From Osedax fenrisi (lineage: Eukaryota > Annelida > Polychaeta > Sabellida > Siboglinidae), in contig OZ025244.1 of NCBI GenBank assembly GCA_964019155.1, forward strand, positions 42,152,282 through 42,216,281: 64,000 nucleotides of DNA. The letters are read 5' to 3'. Numbering within the stretch: the first letter of the stretch is position 1; each line of letters starts with the position of its first letter. Positions 52,001-62,449 of the stretch are shown here, in pieces. The notes under the pieces were generated by a model. The model was not told where the DNA came from. It made no database searches and worked only from the letters and a program-made list of their open reading frames with translations. The translations under genes and the position numbers were made by a program.

Positions 52001-52469
52001 CCGTTTTACTACTGATAGGTCTGTTTACTGGGTATGTTATATATCTTATTTAAATAACGTATTATAAATGAAATATACATTTATCACAAATGGTATATTA
52101 AGTCATAGTAATGTTAGTATTTTATATATGCGATATAATATATGTATTATTAAATTATATATATATACATAGTTTATATCTATTAAGTGTTACCTTTTCA
52201 ATAACTCGTTCCTTTGTCTCCTCGTCTATAATATTGGACATTTCTATCATTTCTAAAAATATCGCCTTAATACTTTCAAATATATTGATTACCTATTGCG
52301 TATAATACAAATTTAATAGTTCGTCTAAATATCACATTGTATTTATATTTTTTAATAATAACCTCATTGCTATTTTCTTTGGATATAGTCGTAGTATACA
52401 ATGACATAACGGCATATCTAAGAGTATTAACAGTAAACTGTGTACAGTACTTCCATAATGAGGTATTAT
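37739..52469 (-). CDS. Gene B: M13 (neprilysin-like) paralog, 3' half
   Basis: Exons on the - strand in coding order: 52469-52363, 52292-52194, 43428-43351, 43260-43157, 42369-42259, 40249-40057, 39942-39877, 38629-38531, 37915-37739. They correspond to gene A exons 11-19. The last eight have identical lengths and phases, and exon 11 is 9 nt longer. The zinc site HEISH, ENIAD, DNHSP...R and terminal CEIW are present. The 5' half (gene A exons 1-10 equivalents) was not found up to 64000, where transposons fill the space. The donor after exon 18 reads CAG|TTTAAT instead of CAG|GT, so correct splicing to the catalytic-His exon is doubtful. The gene may be a recent pseudogene or use a shifted donor. 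Confidence 0.85.
37916..38530. other. Intron 18 of gene B, lost donor
   Basis: AT-rich, no inserted element recognised. Its first bases on the - strand are TTTAAT, not GT. Confidence 0.6.
38531..38629 (-). CDS. Gene B exon 18 (QLFFVSFAQ), broken donor
   Basis: Acceptor ATAAAG. Encodes EYTKWIEENG and HKQLFFVSFAQ. If the GT at CA|GTTTAA is used instead, the frame shifts and stops about 18 codons later, before HSP. If the intron is retained, a stop follows within about 12 codons. Confidence 0.92.
38830..39475 (-). mobile_element. CR1-like LINE fragment in gene B intron
   Basis: On the - strand the RT motif LLYGVPQGYVLRT is readable at about 39430-39390, followed by a degenerate palm region. 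Both ends are truncated. Confidence 0.6.
39877..39942 (-). CDS. Gene B exon 17 (ENIAD)
   Basis: Acceptor GTGAAG, donor GTTGCC. Encodes INGLNTLNENIADTVGIEIA. Zinc ligand Glu and the following Asp are conserved. Confidence 0.94.
40057..40249 (-). CDS. Gene B exon 16 (zinc-binding HEISH)
   Basis: Acceptor AAATAG, donor GTAAGT. Encodes LNYGAIGWVIAHEISHAAD, then NEWWSKASIREFN and NCIVKQYSNF with the Cys that pairs with the last Cys in neprilysin. Confidence 0.96.
40782..41024 (-). mobile_element. Possible LINE scrap
   Basis: An 80-residue frame with YTLRSRSLLSIAPDRRNRLR, similar to the C-terminal LRSRxLLxxP motif of some LINE reverse transcriptases. Isolated and short; classification uncertain. 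A ggatgg/ggaatgatgg minisatellite lies just beyond at about 41155-41210. Confidence 0.35.
41667..42200. repeat. 534-bp near-perfect palindrome
   Basis: Arms 41667-41933 and 41934-42200 are reverse complements of each other apart from small TA-length differences. They include unique-looking words such as ctacattacatgggataat and tctcaagttcacaacgtg. The centre is a (TA)n tract broken by tacatacat. No target duplication or transposon ends were found. It lies between exons 16 and 15 of gene B. Confidence 0.93.
42259..42369 (-). CDS. Gene B exon 15 (NAYY region changed)
   Basis: Acceptor TATAG, donor GTATTA, 111 nt. Encodes WIPDYKQGDIYYLLNKN and IIEMPYF. The Asn-Ala pair of the M13 NAYY motif is replaced by Asp-Ile, and PAG by SND. 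Confidence 0.88.
42370..43156. other. Intron 14 of gene B, (TA)n rich
   Basis: Two (TA)n tracts (about 42405-42440 and 42965-43025). No element or exon recognised. Confidence 0.5.
43157..43260 (-). CDS. Gene B exon 14
   Basis: Acceptor ATTTCAG, donor GTAAAT, 104 nt. Encodes LEINPKNFSDNYFRNNK and YIKQLETFLLP; the first residues match gene A (LEIKPLN). Confidence 0.9.
43351..43428 (-). CDS. Gene B exon 13 (IGYP)
   Basis: Acceptor TTCGTAG, donor GTTAGA, 78 nt. Encodes SSIYAKIGYPSFLF and EKEKLDLYYKY, closely matching gene A. Confidence 0.95.
43900..47040 (+). mobile_element. CR1-like LINE, inactive
   Basis: C-rich codon use unlike the surroundings. Readable pieces: an endonuclease-RT linker (RLISPWFSQELFTFKNIVRK, about 44685-44745), YCPISHLPLLCKILERIV (about 45340-45400), LDLSSTFNVLDHNILISRL and IPQGSVLGKSLF (45519-45750), and a C-terminal part to about 46950. 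Frames shift repeatedly. An inverted-repeat element is inserted at 45948-46296. It sits inside gene B's largest intron, in opposite orientation. Confidence 0.72.
45948..46296. mobile_element. 349-bp inverted-repeat element inside the LINE
   Basis: Begins CTTCAACATACATGGTGCCT and ends with the inverse, AGGCACCATGTCTGTTGAAG. The arms pair for about 120 bp (also aagatggc...gccatctt). The centre has about three diverged copies of an aaatacatttgattt unit. No clear target duplication, so the superfamily is unknown. Confidence 0.75.
47534..48400. other. AT-rich stretch, nothing recognised
   Basis: No coding or repeat signal beyond simple AT richness. Confidence 0.4.
48404..48450. repeat. Perfect 22-bp hairpin
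   Basis: Arm tatataaatgttgatagaatgt (48404-48425) and its exact inverse at 48429-48450, separated by three bases. It directly precedes the MITE at 48456. Confidence 0.9.
48456..48859. mobile_element. PIF/Harbinger-like MITE
   Basis: The ends GGGTGTATATTTTGTAA... and ...TTACGAAAAACAAGCACCC are imperfect inverted repeats. TAA flanks both sides (48453-48455 and 48860-48862), as expected for Harbinger TWA target duplications. The interior has subterminal repeats tatacatgtaaa-tgcagatggga and tggtactatggtac in both orientations that can fold. 404 bp, non-coding. Confidence 0.6.
49500..50950 (-). mobile_element. CR1-like LINE fragment with YADD
   Basis: On the - strand, YGTTVAPFI (degenerate YGVPQGSxLxPxL) is followed after a frameshift by HVYADDIQLYTFIP at about 50255-50210, an intact YADD box. 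The rest is heavily decayed. Confidence 0.65.
52194..52292 (-). CDS. Gene B exon 12
   Basis: Acceptor GCAATAG, donor GTAACA, 99 nt, phase 0. Encodes INIFESIKAIFLEMIEM and IDEETKERVIEK, where the family has FxxxIxxxxWMDExTKxxAxxK. The DEETK part is better conserved than in gene A. Confidence 0.93.
52363..52469 (-). CDS. Gene B exon 11 (conserved W and Cys)
   Basis: Acceptor GTATTCAG, donor GTTATT, 107 nt (gene A 98). Encodes NTSLWKYCTQFTVNTLRYAV; Trp and Cys match M13 WxxC. A 70-bp intron separates it from exon 12. It is the most 5' gene B exon seen. Confidence 0.92.
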
Positions 52470-52803
52470 CTGAATACATTATTTATTTTTAAAAATATAT
52501 ATATATATTTATTATAAAATATAAAATTATATTGATATATGTTATGAGTAAGATCACCAATTTGTTAATTAAAAACTTTTAGTAATGTATATGTTTTATA
52601 TGTAGTAATAGTAAGATGTAATATGTTTACATTAAAAATATAACATTATATAAAGATTGCATACAATTGGCAACAAACTTAAAGATTTTAATATTATACC
52701 ACAATATAATAATTAACAAAATCAATATTATATCAAATATACAAAAACCAATACATAAATTTCATATGGTAATATTTATATCTCCTATATAAAAGAAGGT
52801 CTA

Positions 52804-52862
<59 letters not shown>

Positions 52863-52879
52863 ATGTGTGTGTGTGTGTG

Positions 52880-54430
52880 TATCTGGTGAGGTAACTCGAG
52901 AACCGGGGTACGTCGCGAAAATATGTTATACCCGATATTAATTAGTTTTCAACAGTATGGTCTTGAAATATTTTTAAACATTTTTTTTGAAATATTTGTA
53001 AACATTTTTGTGGACATTTTTTTGAAATATTTTTAAAATATATTTTGTAATATTATTTATATTTTTTGTATTTTTAAAAATATAATTTGAAATATTTTTT
53101 TATATTTTTCAACTAATCGTTAAAATATTATTATTTTAAGATATAATTAAAATATTATAATTATATAATAAATATATAAATATTATAAGATATAAATATT
53201 ATACTTTTTAAAATATTTGTAGAACATTTATAAAAAATATATTTTGTAATATTTGGAAATATTTGTTGTATTTTTTATATTATTTTTTGAAATATTTTTG
53301 AAATATTTTTCCACTAATTTTTGAGATATTAAACACGAATATTTGTCTAAATTTGTTTGAATTTTAGCACAAATTTATGTTATTATATATGATAGGCAGA
53401 ATCATGAATAGCCATAATTATTTAATAGTAGATAGGTAAACTATCAAACAATGAGTATAGCAGGGTTGGTTACGAAAAGCAATTCCAAATCAGGAATAGT
53501 TATAATTATTAAATGATAGATAGGCAAATAATAAAAAACCAAGCAACGTCGGGTTTGGATTTTCAGCATATTTTGTAATATTTGAAATATTTGTTGTATT
53601 TTTTAATATATTTTTTGAAATAGCCATAATTAATTAATAGTAGTATAGATAAATTAATAGTAGTAGTAGATAGATAAACTATCAAACACAAATTTTTTGT
53701 TTTTTTGTTCACTAATTTTTGAAATATTAAAATAATATATTCCTACATTTGTTTGTATTTTAGATAAACTTTATTTAATTGTATATACTAGAGATGTCGA
53801 ATCAGGAATATCTCTAATTAATAAATAATAAATAAGCAAACAATCAAAAACCGAAAAATTTCGGGTCGGGTACGGTTTGGGTTTAGGTTTAAATTTTCAG
53901 CATTTTTTTAAAACATATTTTATAATATTTTAAATATTGTAATGTATTTTTTTGCAATAATATATTTGAGCATAATCATGAATAGCTATAATTAATAATT
54001 TATAGGAAAGTAATCAAAAACCGAGCAACGTCGGGTTGAGTACGGCAAGCAATTTAAAATCAGGAATAGTTATAATTAATAAATAATAGATAGGAAAACA
54101 ATCAAAAACCTAGCAACGGCGGGTCGGAATGGTTTGAGTTTTGGTTTTAGATATTTTTTTAAAACATATTTTGTAATATTTGAAATATTTGTTGTATTCT
54201 TTAATATATTTTTAGAAATATTTTTCTACTCATTTTTTAAATATTAAAATATTTTTCTACATTTGTTTGTATGTCAGCTCACATTTATTTTATAGTTTAT
54301 AAATAATAGCTAGGACAAAATTAAATATAAATATTTAGCAATGCAGAATTAGGAACAGCTATAATTAATAAATAATTATTATAATAGATAGGAAAATAAT
54401 CAAAACCGAGCAACGCCGGGTCGGGTACGG
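52880..54430 (+). repeat. Irregular tandem array ending in CTAG, Helitron-like
   Basis: About five diverged units, each with aatcaaaaaccgagcaacg followed by cgggtcgggtacgg, then a T-rich block with aaatattttttgaaatattt. Copies lie near 53557, 53850, 54018, 54108 and 54406. The last ends gccgggtcgggtacggctag and then T, matching the hairpin-CTAG|T 3' end of Helitrons. A (TA)n-(TG)n tract borders the left side. No ORF. Confidence 0.5.
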
Positions 54431-54799
54431 CTAGTATTATATATATATATTATAAACACATATTAACAAATTTAAAATACATCAATAATAATGAATATTT
54501 TAATAAAAATCAAAAATATTTAAAAACTAATATACAATATAAAGTATTAAACATTGAATATCATCGATGACTATTATCATATCGAAAGTATGTATTAAGT
54601 AATATATCTGAAGTTTATTATGATTACTTATACATATAAATTAATTTAATAAATACATTATTTCCTATAATAATGTATATATTGTTAAAACTAATTTTCT
54701 TTAAACAATATATATACATACAAATAAGACTTATCTTTAATTAGTATTATGATTTAAATTAGAAATTAATATATATTAAAATATAAATTTATTTAAAAC

Positions 54800-57359
54800 A
54801 AATATGAATTATATATAATACATAATAGAAAGGTTTATTAACTCTATGAAAACGATAGACGTTTATTTGCATCAAGTTCATATAATAAAACAAATAAATA
54901 AATAAATACACGAGTAATAATAAATTTAAAAAGAAAATATTATAATGATAATATATACGAATATAGGCGAAATATAAAAGTAATAAAAAATGATATGGTC
55001 CGTAATTCATCGGGAAGACTGTTCCAATACTTTATAGCAGCAACAGTGAAAATAGTACCTCATACATAGATTAAACAGAGAGTTTCATCAGCTCACATTT
55101 GCTTCTCGGACGAGTAGTATCTCGAATTATGACTTTCTTCGATATGTATTCCAGAACTCCTATATATATAGTCTTGTGAGTAATGCAAAGAAGACCAAAC
55201 TTTCATATATATCGTTATTTAATCGAGAGTCGCCATTATGGAATGGATAGATATGGTTATATCAGTATGCTTAAGCTTACATAATATTCGAACAGCTCTA
55301 TGTTGTATTGAATCGATTTTTTTTGAAATAATAGCGGAATTTTATTGAAAACGGAATTTCAATATCTAAGTCGACTAAATACTGATGAATCTAATAATGA
55401 TTTATTTAAATTAAATATTAGCTTAGAAGGAGCCATATTTATATTATACATGAAATAAATATATATGCAGACAGTGTTTGATATATGTAATAATATGTAA
55501 TATATATAAATAATCTATTGTATTATTTATAGTAAAACCTAGAGTAGTGATGATGTTTGAGATAGGAAGTGAGATAAGGAATGAATGAGTGAGAGTAATT
55601 GAAGAAAAAGATCTAGAAAGTATAATGCTATAATTTTAGTAATATTTAATGAAAGAGAATTACAGGGAAACCAAGAGATATAATCATTAATACAGTTAGC
55701 ATTGAAAGTTGAATTAAGTCAATATCAGAACCAGGTGGAAAAAAAGTATAAATTTGTAATTCGTCAGCAAAGAGGTTATAACGAATATATGGGTATTTTT
55801 TTAAAATCAAATTAATGGGAAGAATATAAAAAATAAAAATAATCGGACCCAGTTGTGATCCTTGAGGAACGCAATGATTGTGATCAAATGGAGACGACAA
55901 ATATAACTTGATCTTAACGGAAGATATTCTATTAGATACAAATGACATTAACCAGTTATGAATTTGTCACATATAAATACAGACATAAATATACATGAAT
56001 ACCTATTTTACATAGATGGTAAGAGAGAATCCAATGATTTAACATATCAAAGGTACTAGAAGAACCATATCAAGAAGAACCAAATAATAAGTAGCCTTAT
56101 TATCCATAGATAATATATAATATCGTTAAACACAATATTTAGGGAAGTTTCTGTACTACTATTGAGAAGGTATGTACTTTGAAAGCAATCCACAATATAG
56201 TTACATATGATATAATCAATAAGCTGACGCGCAACTATGCGTTCCATAGTCTTATAAATTGATGATAATTGCGAAACAGGATGATAGTTAGATAGATTGG
56301 AAGAATAGAGATTATGTTTCTTTAATATCGGAGTGATGTAGGCATACTTCTACGATTGTGGAACAATGGATGAAGATAATGATAAACGAATTATAACTGT
56401 AATTATATCAATCAGATGAGGGAAGATGGGGAGATAATATACGAAGTAAATTAAGTAGAAGAGGGTAAAGTGTGGAATTTGATTTATAATAAGATATGAG
56501 AGAAAGTACAATAGAAGAAATTAGGTAAATTAAAATAAGACCAGGTATCATAGAAAAAGAGTAGACTTTTAAAATAAATAGAATCTACTACAAGAAGATA
56601 TTCTATTATTTTTTAAACTTTATTTCGAAAAAAGTCAGCAAATAAAGAATAAATATTATCATCAGAACCATCTGGTAGTTTATTATTCAGATTTTGACCA
56701 ATTAAAGAAAAAGGTAATTTAAAAGTTTATTTGGAGTGCCATATTTATTAAGTTTATCAGTATAAAAGGAAGATTTTGCTGCTGATAACTTTTTCTTGTA
56801 CAAAGATCTTATATTTGTGAAAGATTTAATATTTTGCTTAGTTTGAATTTCAATTGATGGTAGCGAAGTTATCTCCTTAGAAGAACAAGGTAATTGTTAA
56901 ACCAATGAGAGTGAGAACCATATTTCTTGGTACTAATTATTAAAGGTGAATGTACATCAAGAGAATATTGTAATGCGTCATTAATATTATCATAAGATAT
57001 GTAATTCGCTAAAAATGTATTATGAAAAGATATATAAGAATATACAGAATTGATGAACAATTGTAGATTAATTTTTGAAATGTTTCTGTAGTGTTTTACA
57101 TTATCACTAAATATAAAAAAAGAGATAAGTATATCAAAATAAATAACATAATGGTCAGAAATGAGATTATCTTGAGTGGGTTTTGAAATAATATCTGAAC
57201 CAGAGGGAATAATTATCAAGTCAATAGTATTACCACTAGTATGTGTTAGGAAATCAACAATTTTATTGTAAGAATATTCAAAGTTTCTTAAATGATTGAG
57301 GTGAGGTGGGTGACGCAATGGGCGTGTCTTTTCGTAACGCTTCATTTCACACAGTATTA
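54800..57359 (-). mobile_element. CR1-like LINE, 3' part
   Basis: From 57366 downward on the - strand: endonuclease second half (THTSGNTIDLIIIPSGS, then SDHYVIYF), linker, RT start ERIVARQLIDYIICN and STETSL (56247-56056), CVPQGSQLGPIIF with FADELQIYTF (55948-55646; ADD became ADE), and C-terminus FTVAAIKYWNSLPDELRT near 55040-54985. The 3' end is near 54890 with (ATTT)n. The missing 5' endonuclease half is present at 63104-63900 on the same strand. Confidence 0.72.
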
Positions 57360-58158
57360 ACGACATGTATGATATAATACATTCGTGGAATGCTATGAAC
57401 CTCTATTTATATATATGTAGTAGAACAACTAGAAAATATCTAATATCTATTGCGCAATAATATTATATTAATGACAAAATATCTAATATAGTGTTATTAT
57501 TTTATAAATATATGTTGATTAAAATATATTAATAACAAGTATATATGTATATATATACTTGACTATATATATATAATCATATTATTAATTGTTGTTTTAC
57601 CTAATTATATCTTATATACATTTTTCATTGTAATAATGTATATTTCCAAACTAATAAACTAATTAGTTTATTAGTGAATTAGTACTTTAATGTGAAATAA
57701 ATAACAGAAATATTAAACAGAAATAAGTATATACATTAAAACTATTATATAGTATATATATATACATATATACCCAAGCAACCAAACGCGTTGCACGTCA
57801 ACGTAAAATATATAACAATGTTCCACCAGTGTATATATTATGGGTCAAATAAACACTTTGGATATAATTATTTTATGTATTCAATGTATGTTCCAATTTT
57901 GTATATTTTATAGGTCAAATAAACACTTTGGATATCATTAATTTATGTATTCAATATATATTCAAATTTGTATATTAATATATACAATTGAATAAGTCAA
58001 ATAAATACATTGGATATTACAACAGCGATATCTATTATGAAATATTATATTTTATAAAATATAACTCTCTTCAATAAGAATTATTATTAATAGAATTATA
58101 TATCAATATAATTGTATAATATATACATAAGCACCCACATATAAACACATACGCACAT

Positions 58159-58191
<33 letters not shown>

Positions 58192-58473
58192 CCATCTATT
58201 AGTGTTAATTTATACACTTATTTATGTTTAATATTTCTGTGATTTATTTCACATCCCACATTAAAGTACAAATGCACTAATGAACTAATTAGTTAATTAG
58301 TTTGTAAATATACATTATTATAATGAATATGTATATAAGATATAATTAGGTAAAATAACTATAAATAATATGATTAATACGCAATAGATATTAGATATTT
58401 TTAGTTTGTCTACTACATATCTATAAATAGAGGTTCATAGCCTTCCACGAATGTATTATATCATACATGTCGT
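57360..58473. mobile_element. Foldback element, arms about 280 bp
   Basis: Starts ACGACATGTATGATATAATA and ends with the exact inverse. The arms pair through cattcgtggaa and atgaacctctattta, and again through ttaattagtttgtaaat-like segments to about 57750 and 58195. The left arm carries an extra insertion of about 100 bp. The centre (57775-58015) holds about three tandem units with gggtcaaataaacactttgg. It interrupts the LINE endonuclease. No clean target duplication. Confidence 0.75.
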
Positions 58474-58678
58474 ATAATAATATAATATAATATAATATAA
58501 TACATAATATATAATATATATTATATATATATAGTATACAAATATTAAATTAAGTATATTATATACAAATAAATATTATAATATGTATAAATATATAATA
58601 TAAACATTATTACATGGGAATATGTGCATAAGTTAGAATTATAATATCTATAGATAACATACAACTATTAATAATATG

Positions 58679-58741
<63 letters not shown>

Positions 58742-59501
58742 GTATATACATTAGTGCTGTAAAATTATTAATTAATATTATATAGTATTTTATAATTATT
58801 AATTATTCAATTCTAATTTACTAATTAATAATTATTTATCAATACTTATTATTAATTATATATTATTTTAATAATTATATATCAATACTTATTATTAATT
58901 AACAATTATTTATATATTAATAATTATTAATTATATATTATTTTAATAATTATTCAATTTTAATTTACTAATTAATAATTATTTATCAATACTTATTATT
59001 AACTAATAAAAATAAATTATATATTAATAATTATTAATTAATAATTATTTATCAATACTTATTATTAATTAATAACAATTAATTTTATATTATAAATTAT
59101 TAATTATATATTATTTTAATAATTATTCAATTTTAATTTACTAATTAATAATTATTTATCAATACTTATTATTAACTAATAACAATTAATTATATATTAT
59201 TTTAATAATTATTCAATTCTAATTTATTAATTAATAATTATTTATCAATAATTATTATTAAGTAAAATAATTAATTGTATATTATTAATTATTATTTATA
59301 TATTATTCTAATAATTATTCAATTATAATTTACTAATTAATAATTATTTATCAATACTTATTATTAATTAATAACACTTAATTATATATTAATAATTATT
59401 ATTTATATATTATTCTAATAATTATTACACGCTAAGTTAGGTGAATATTCTATATTTAACTATGACTCACGAAACATGAATAATGATCATAAGATAATTT
59501 A

Positions 59502-61179
59502 CTATGCACTAGTGTTGGAAACGGTTTCGAATATCGAATCGAATATTCGAATATTTTAATATTCGATTCTTTCAAATAGTAAATTTTCGAATTTGACAGA
59601 TATTCGAAAATGTCGAATACCTAAATCTAATTATTCGAAAATGTCGAATACCTAAATCTAATTATTCGAAAATGTTGAATACTTAAATCTAATTATTCGA
59701 AAATATCGAATACCTAAATCTAATTATTCGATAAATTCGAATATCAAAATTTAACTATTTAAAAAAAACGGTAAAAGGCATTTTATTAAACAATAAACAA
59801 ATAATTTAATACTATTTACCATAGGCTATTTACTTCCGTTTTAACCTTTTTAACTATCATATAATTCATTATTTCATTTAAAATAATGGAAATGTATCTT
59901 TATTATTATTAATAAATATAATTTTTATTATAATTTAAAATAATAGAAACATATAATATCATTACTAGATTATTTAGTAAATAAAATTTAAATAACTTTA
60001 AATAATTTTATTTAACTAATCGATAAATATCATATACTAATTCAATATTTTATTTAAAATAATAGAAACTTATCTCTATTTTATAATGAAATAGGTGAAC
60101 TGAAATTATATCTGTGTAAACCGAGAATTGACCGGAATGATTGTCCATTAATGTGGTGGTCTAACTACGATAAAGAATTTCCAATTCTTTCCAAGATTGA
60201 AAAAAATATTTAACTTGGCATTCATCATCTGTTCCTGCAGAGAGAATATATTCTATGGTTCCAAATATTTTAACAAAAAAACGTTCACAATTATGTCCAG
60301 AGAAATTAAACTTATTGATATTCATTGATCATTAATCAAAATTCATAACCATTTTTAATTATATTACATTCTATTATTATATATATTTGTCAAAATAAAT
60401 AATTATTATTATTTTTAATTATTAAATATATTTACTATTTGAAACCACCAAAGTGTATTTATTTACTATTATAAACCTTTAAAATGAATAATTTAACTAT
60501 TAGAAAACTTTGTATACTTAATTTAATACAAATTATACTATTTTAAACATTCGAAGTGTATTTATTTACTATTTTACACCTTAGAAATGAATAATTTAAC
60601 TATTTGAAAACTTAGAATAATTAATTTAATACAAATAATACTATAAAACCTTCAAAGTGTATTTATTTACTATTTTAAACTTTAGAAATGGATAATTTAA
60701 CTATTTGAAAACTTCGAATACTTAATTTAATACAAATAATACTATTTAAAACCTTCAAAGTGTATTTATTTACTATTTTAAACCTTAGAAATGGATAATT
60801 TAACTATTTGAAAACTTCGAATACTTAATTTAATACAAATAATACTATTTAAAACCTTCGAATTGATTCTAATTACTATTTTAAACCTTCGAAATGAATA
60901 ATTTACCTAAAAGAAAACTTAGTATACTTAATTTAACACAAATAATACTATTTGAAACCTTCGAAGTGTATTTATTTACTATTCGAAACCTTCGAATACT
61001 TAATTTAATAAAAATAATACTATTTGAAACCTTCGAAGTGTATTTATTTACTATTCGAAACCTTCGAATACTTAATTTAATAAAAATTATACTATTTGAA
61101 ACCTTCGAAGTGTATTTATTTACTATTCGAACCATTCGAATGATTGAAAAATCTGAAAATTTCCAACACTACTATGCAC
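59502..61179. mobile_element. Inner hAT element with 8-bp TSD
   Basis: The element 59510-61171 (1662 bp) starts TAGTGTTGGAAA and ends TTTCCAACACTA. ctatgcac flanks it on both sides (59502-59509 and 61172-61179). It contains a transposase C-terminal relic at about 60085-60335, about five 31-bp repeats (attcgaaaatgtcgaatac) at 59585-59745, and about eight larger repeats with aaaccttcgaagtgtattta at 60440-61135. It is inserted into the outer hAT MITE. Confidence 0.9.
60085..60335 (+). pseudogene. hAT transposase C-terminal (hATC) relic
   Basis: Reads MWWSNYDKEFPILSKIEKN in one frame, and after a one-base shift TWHSSSVPAERIYSMVPNIL followed by TKKRSQLCPEKLNLLIFI. This matches the WWxxNxxxFPxLxxxAxxxLxIPxSSVPSERxFSxAG...R..LxPE...LxFL dimerisation domain of hAT transposases. 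The rest of the transposase is gone. Confidence 0.85.
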
Positions 61180-61689
61180 ACAGTTATTTAGGTCAGCAAG
61201 GATTATAATTAAACAATGCTTGCTTGATTACTATGCATTTATATTCACATATAAAAACATGTGTACGTCGTACATACACAGATATGCGTGTAACCATATA
61301 TGGTATATTAAGTATATAATATACAAATAAATATTATACTATGTATACTATTATTCAATTATAATTATTAAGTAATAATAATTAATTGTATATTATTAAT
61401 ATTATTTAAATATTATTCTAATAATTATTCAATTATAATTTACTAATTAATAATTATTTATCAATACTTATTATAAATTAATAACAATTAATTGTATATT
61501 ATTAATTATTAATTATATATTATTTTAATAATTATTAATTAATATAGTATTTTAAATTTTACAGCATTAATATACATATATATATATACACGATTTATTT
61601 AGTATCACTATAAACCAGTATATCGCCACTTAATTATTATAAATAAAATATATTCTTATAAATATAATATATATAATAAAATATATAAT

Positions 61690-62240
61690 TAGTCTTCCGT
61701 ATGCTATCCGGGATCGCCTCCGGTATCGTCTTCGTGAATGCCATGTATCTAAACTTGTTGGCCAACTTCTAGTCCGACAAATTGAATAGTCAAGATGCAG
61801 AAGTTAGAAGTTAGTATACACATATAAATATTATAGTGTCATGATAATTGATTTATTAATATATAATTTATAATTTCAGGATAATTAAGATCACCAGTAG
61901 TTTTCTTCCTGCTTGGCTAGATGAATATCTTCATGAATATGTTCAAGATCATCTCCGTTATCGCCCTAGACGTCCTCCGTATGCTATCCGGGATCGCCCC
62001 CGGTATCGTTTTCTCGAATGCCATGTATCTAAACTTGTTGGCCAGATTCTAATCCGAAAAATTGAATAGTCAAGATGCAGAAGTTAGAATTTAGTATACA
62101 CATATAAATATTATAGTGTCATGATAATTGATTTATTAATATATAATTTATAATTTCAGGATAATTAAGATCACCAGTAGTTTTCTTCCTGCTTGGCTAG
62201 ATGAATATCTTCATGAATATGTTCAAGATCATCTAATTGT
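61690..62240 (+). repeat. 258-bp block duplicated with 280-bp period
   Basis: Segments 61697-61954 and 61977-62234 are nearly identical. Each contains, in order, tatgctatccgggatcgcc, a coding-like stretch with a stop, a T/A-rich spacer ending in an acceptor-like atttcag, and agatcaccagtagttttctt. A third, eroded copy without the first part lies at 62814-62975. Composition is markedly less AT-rich than the surroundings. Confidence 0.85.
61880..62069 (+). CDS. Unrecognised exon-like frame, 62 codons
   Basis: After an atttcag acceptor the frame reads SSFLPAWLDEYLHEYVQDHL, an Arg/Pro-rich centre (RYRPRRPPYAIRDRPRYR), then ECHVSKLVGQILIRKIE and a TAG. The upstream copy ends the same way (LVGQLLVRQIE, stop at 61787-61789), with conservative substitutions between copies. 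No start codon, so if real it is a terminal exon. I do not recognise the protein; a transposon origin is equally possible. Confidence 0.35.
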
Positions 62241-62449
62241 ATATAAATTCGCATATATGTAAGTTATAGTATAAAATGACGACCTTGCCATTACCAATGA
62301 TGCCCTCATCTTCACCCATGATTCCTGTAATAGTCACACCTCTACCTAAAACCACCATTGGTTCAACATACACCTATATTCAGTTGTAAATTACCTCCTA
62401 CATACGATGTTCATTTATAAAGTATGCCGCCCGTCATGTATAGCCATAT

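Larger units (their letters stand above)
47242..52033. repeat. Paired repeats with inverted CCCAGTAAA ends
   Basis: TACCCAGTAAA at 47241-47251 is mirrored by TTTACTGGGTA at 52024-52034, giving possible TA target sites. Just inside each end lies a ccatattgaatca-(a/c)-tggtaagcg block in direct orientation. At 51430-52000 this becomes a tandem array with ttgacgcc and ggcgtcaattggtaagc words, period about 240. It could be one 4.8-kb TIR element that received a LINE, or two separate smaller copies. Confidence 0.4.
58744..61577. mobile_element. Outer hAT MITE with 8-bp TSD
   Basis: The element 58752-61569 starts TAGTGCTGTAAAATT and ends AATTTTACAGCATTA. atatacat flanks it on both sides (58744-58751 and 61570-61577), a perfect 8-bp duplication. 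The interior is a tandem array of a roughly 110-130 bp AT-only unit (taattattcaattttaattt... atttatcaatacttattatt) at 58765-59440, resumed at 61340-61555. Without the inner insertion it would be about 1.15 kb. Confidence 0.85.

Noticed and set aside
60881..61208. Frames on both strands with repeated TFEVYLFTIRNL-like units
   Set aside because: They come from the tandem ttcgaa repeats inside the inner hAT element, with no independent coding evidence.
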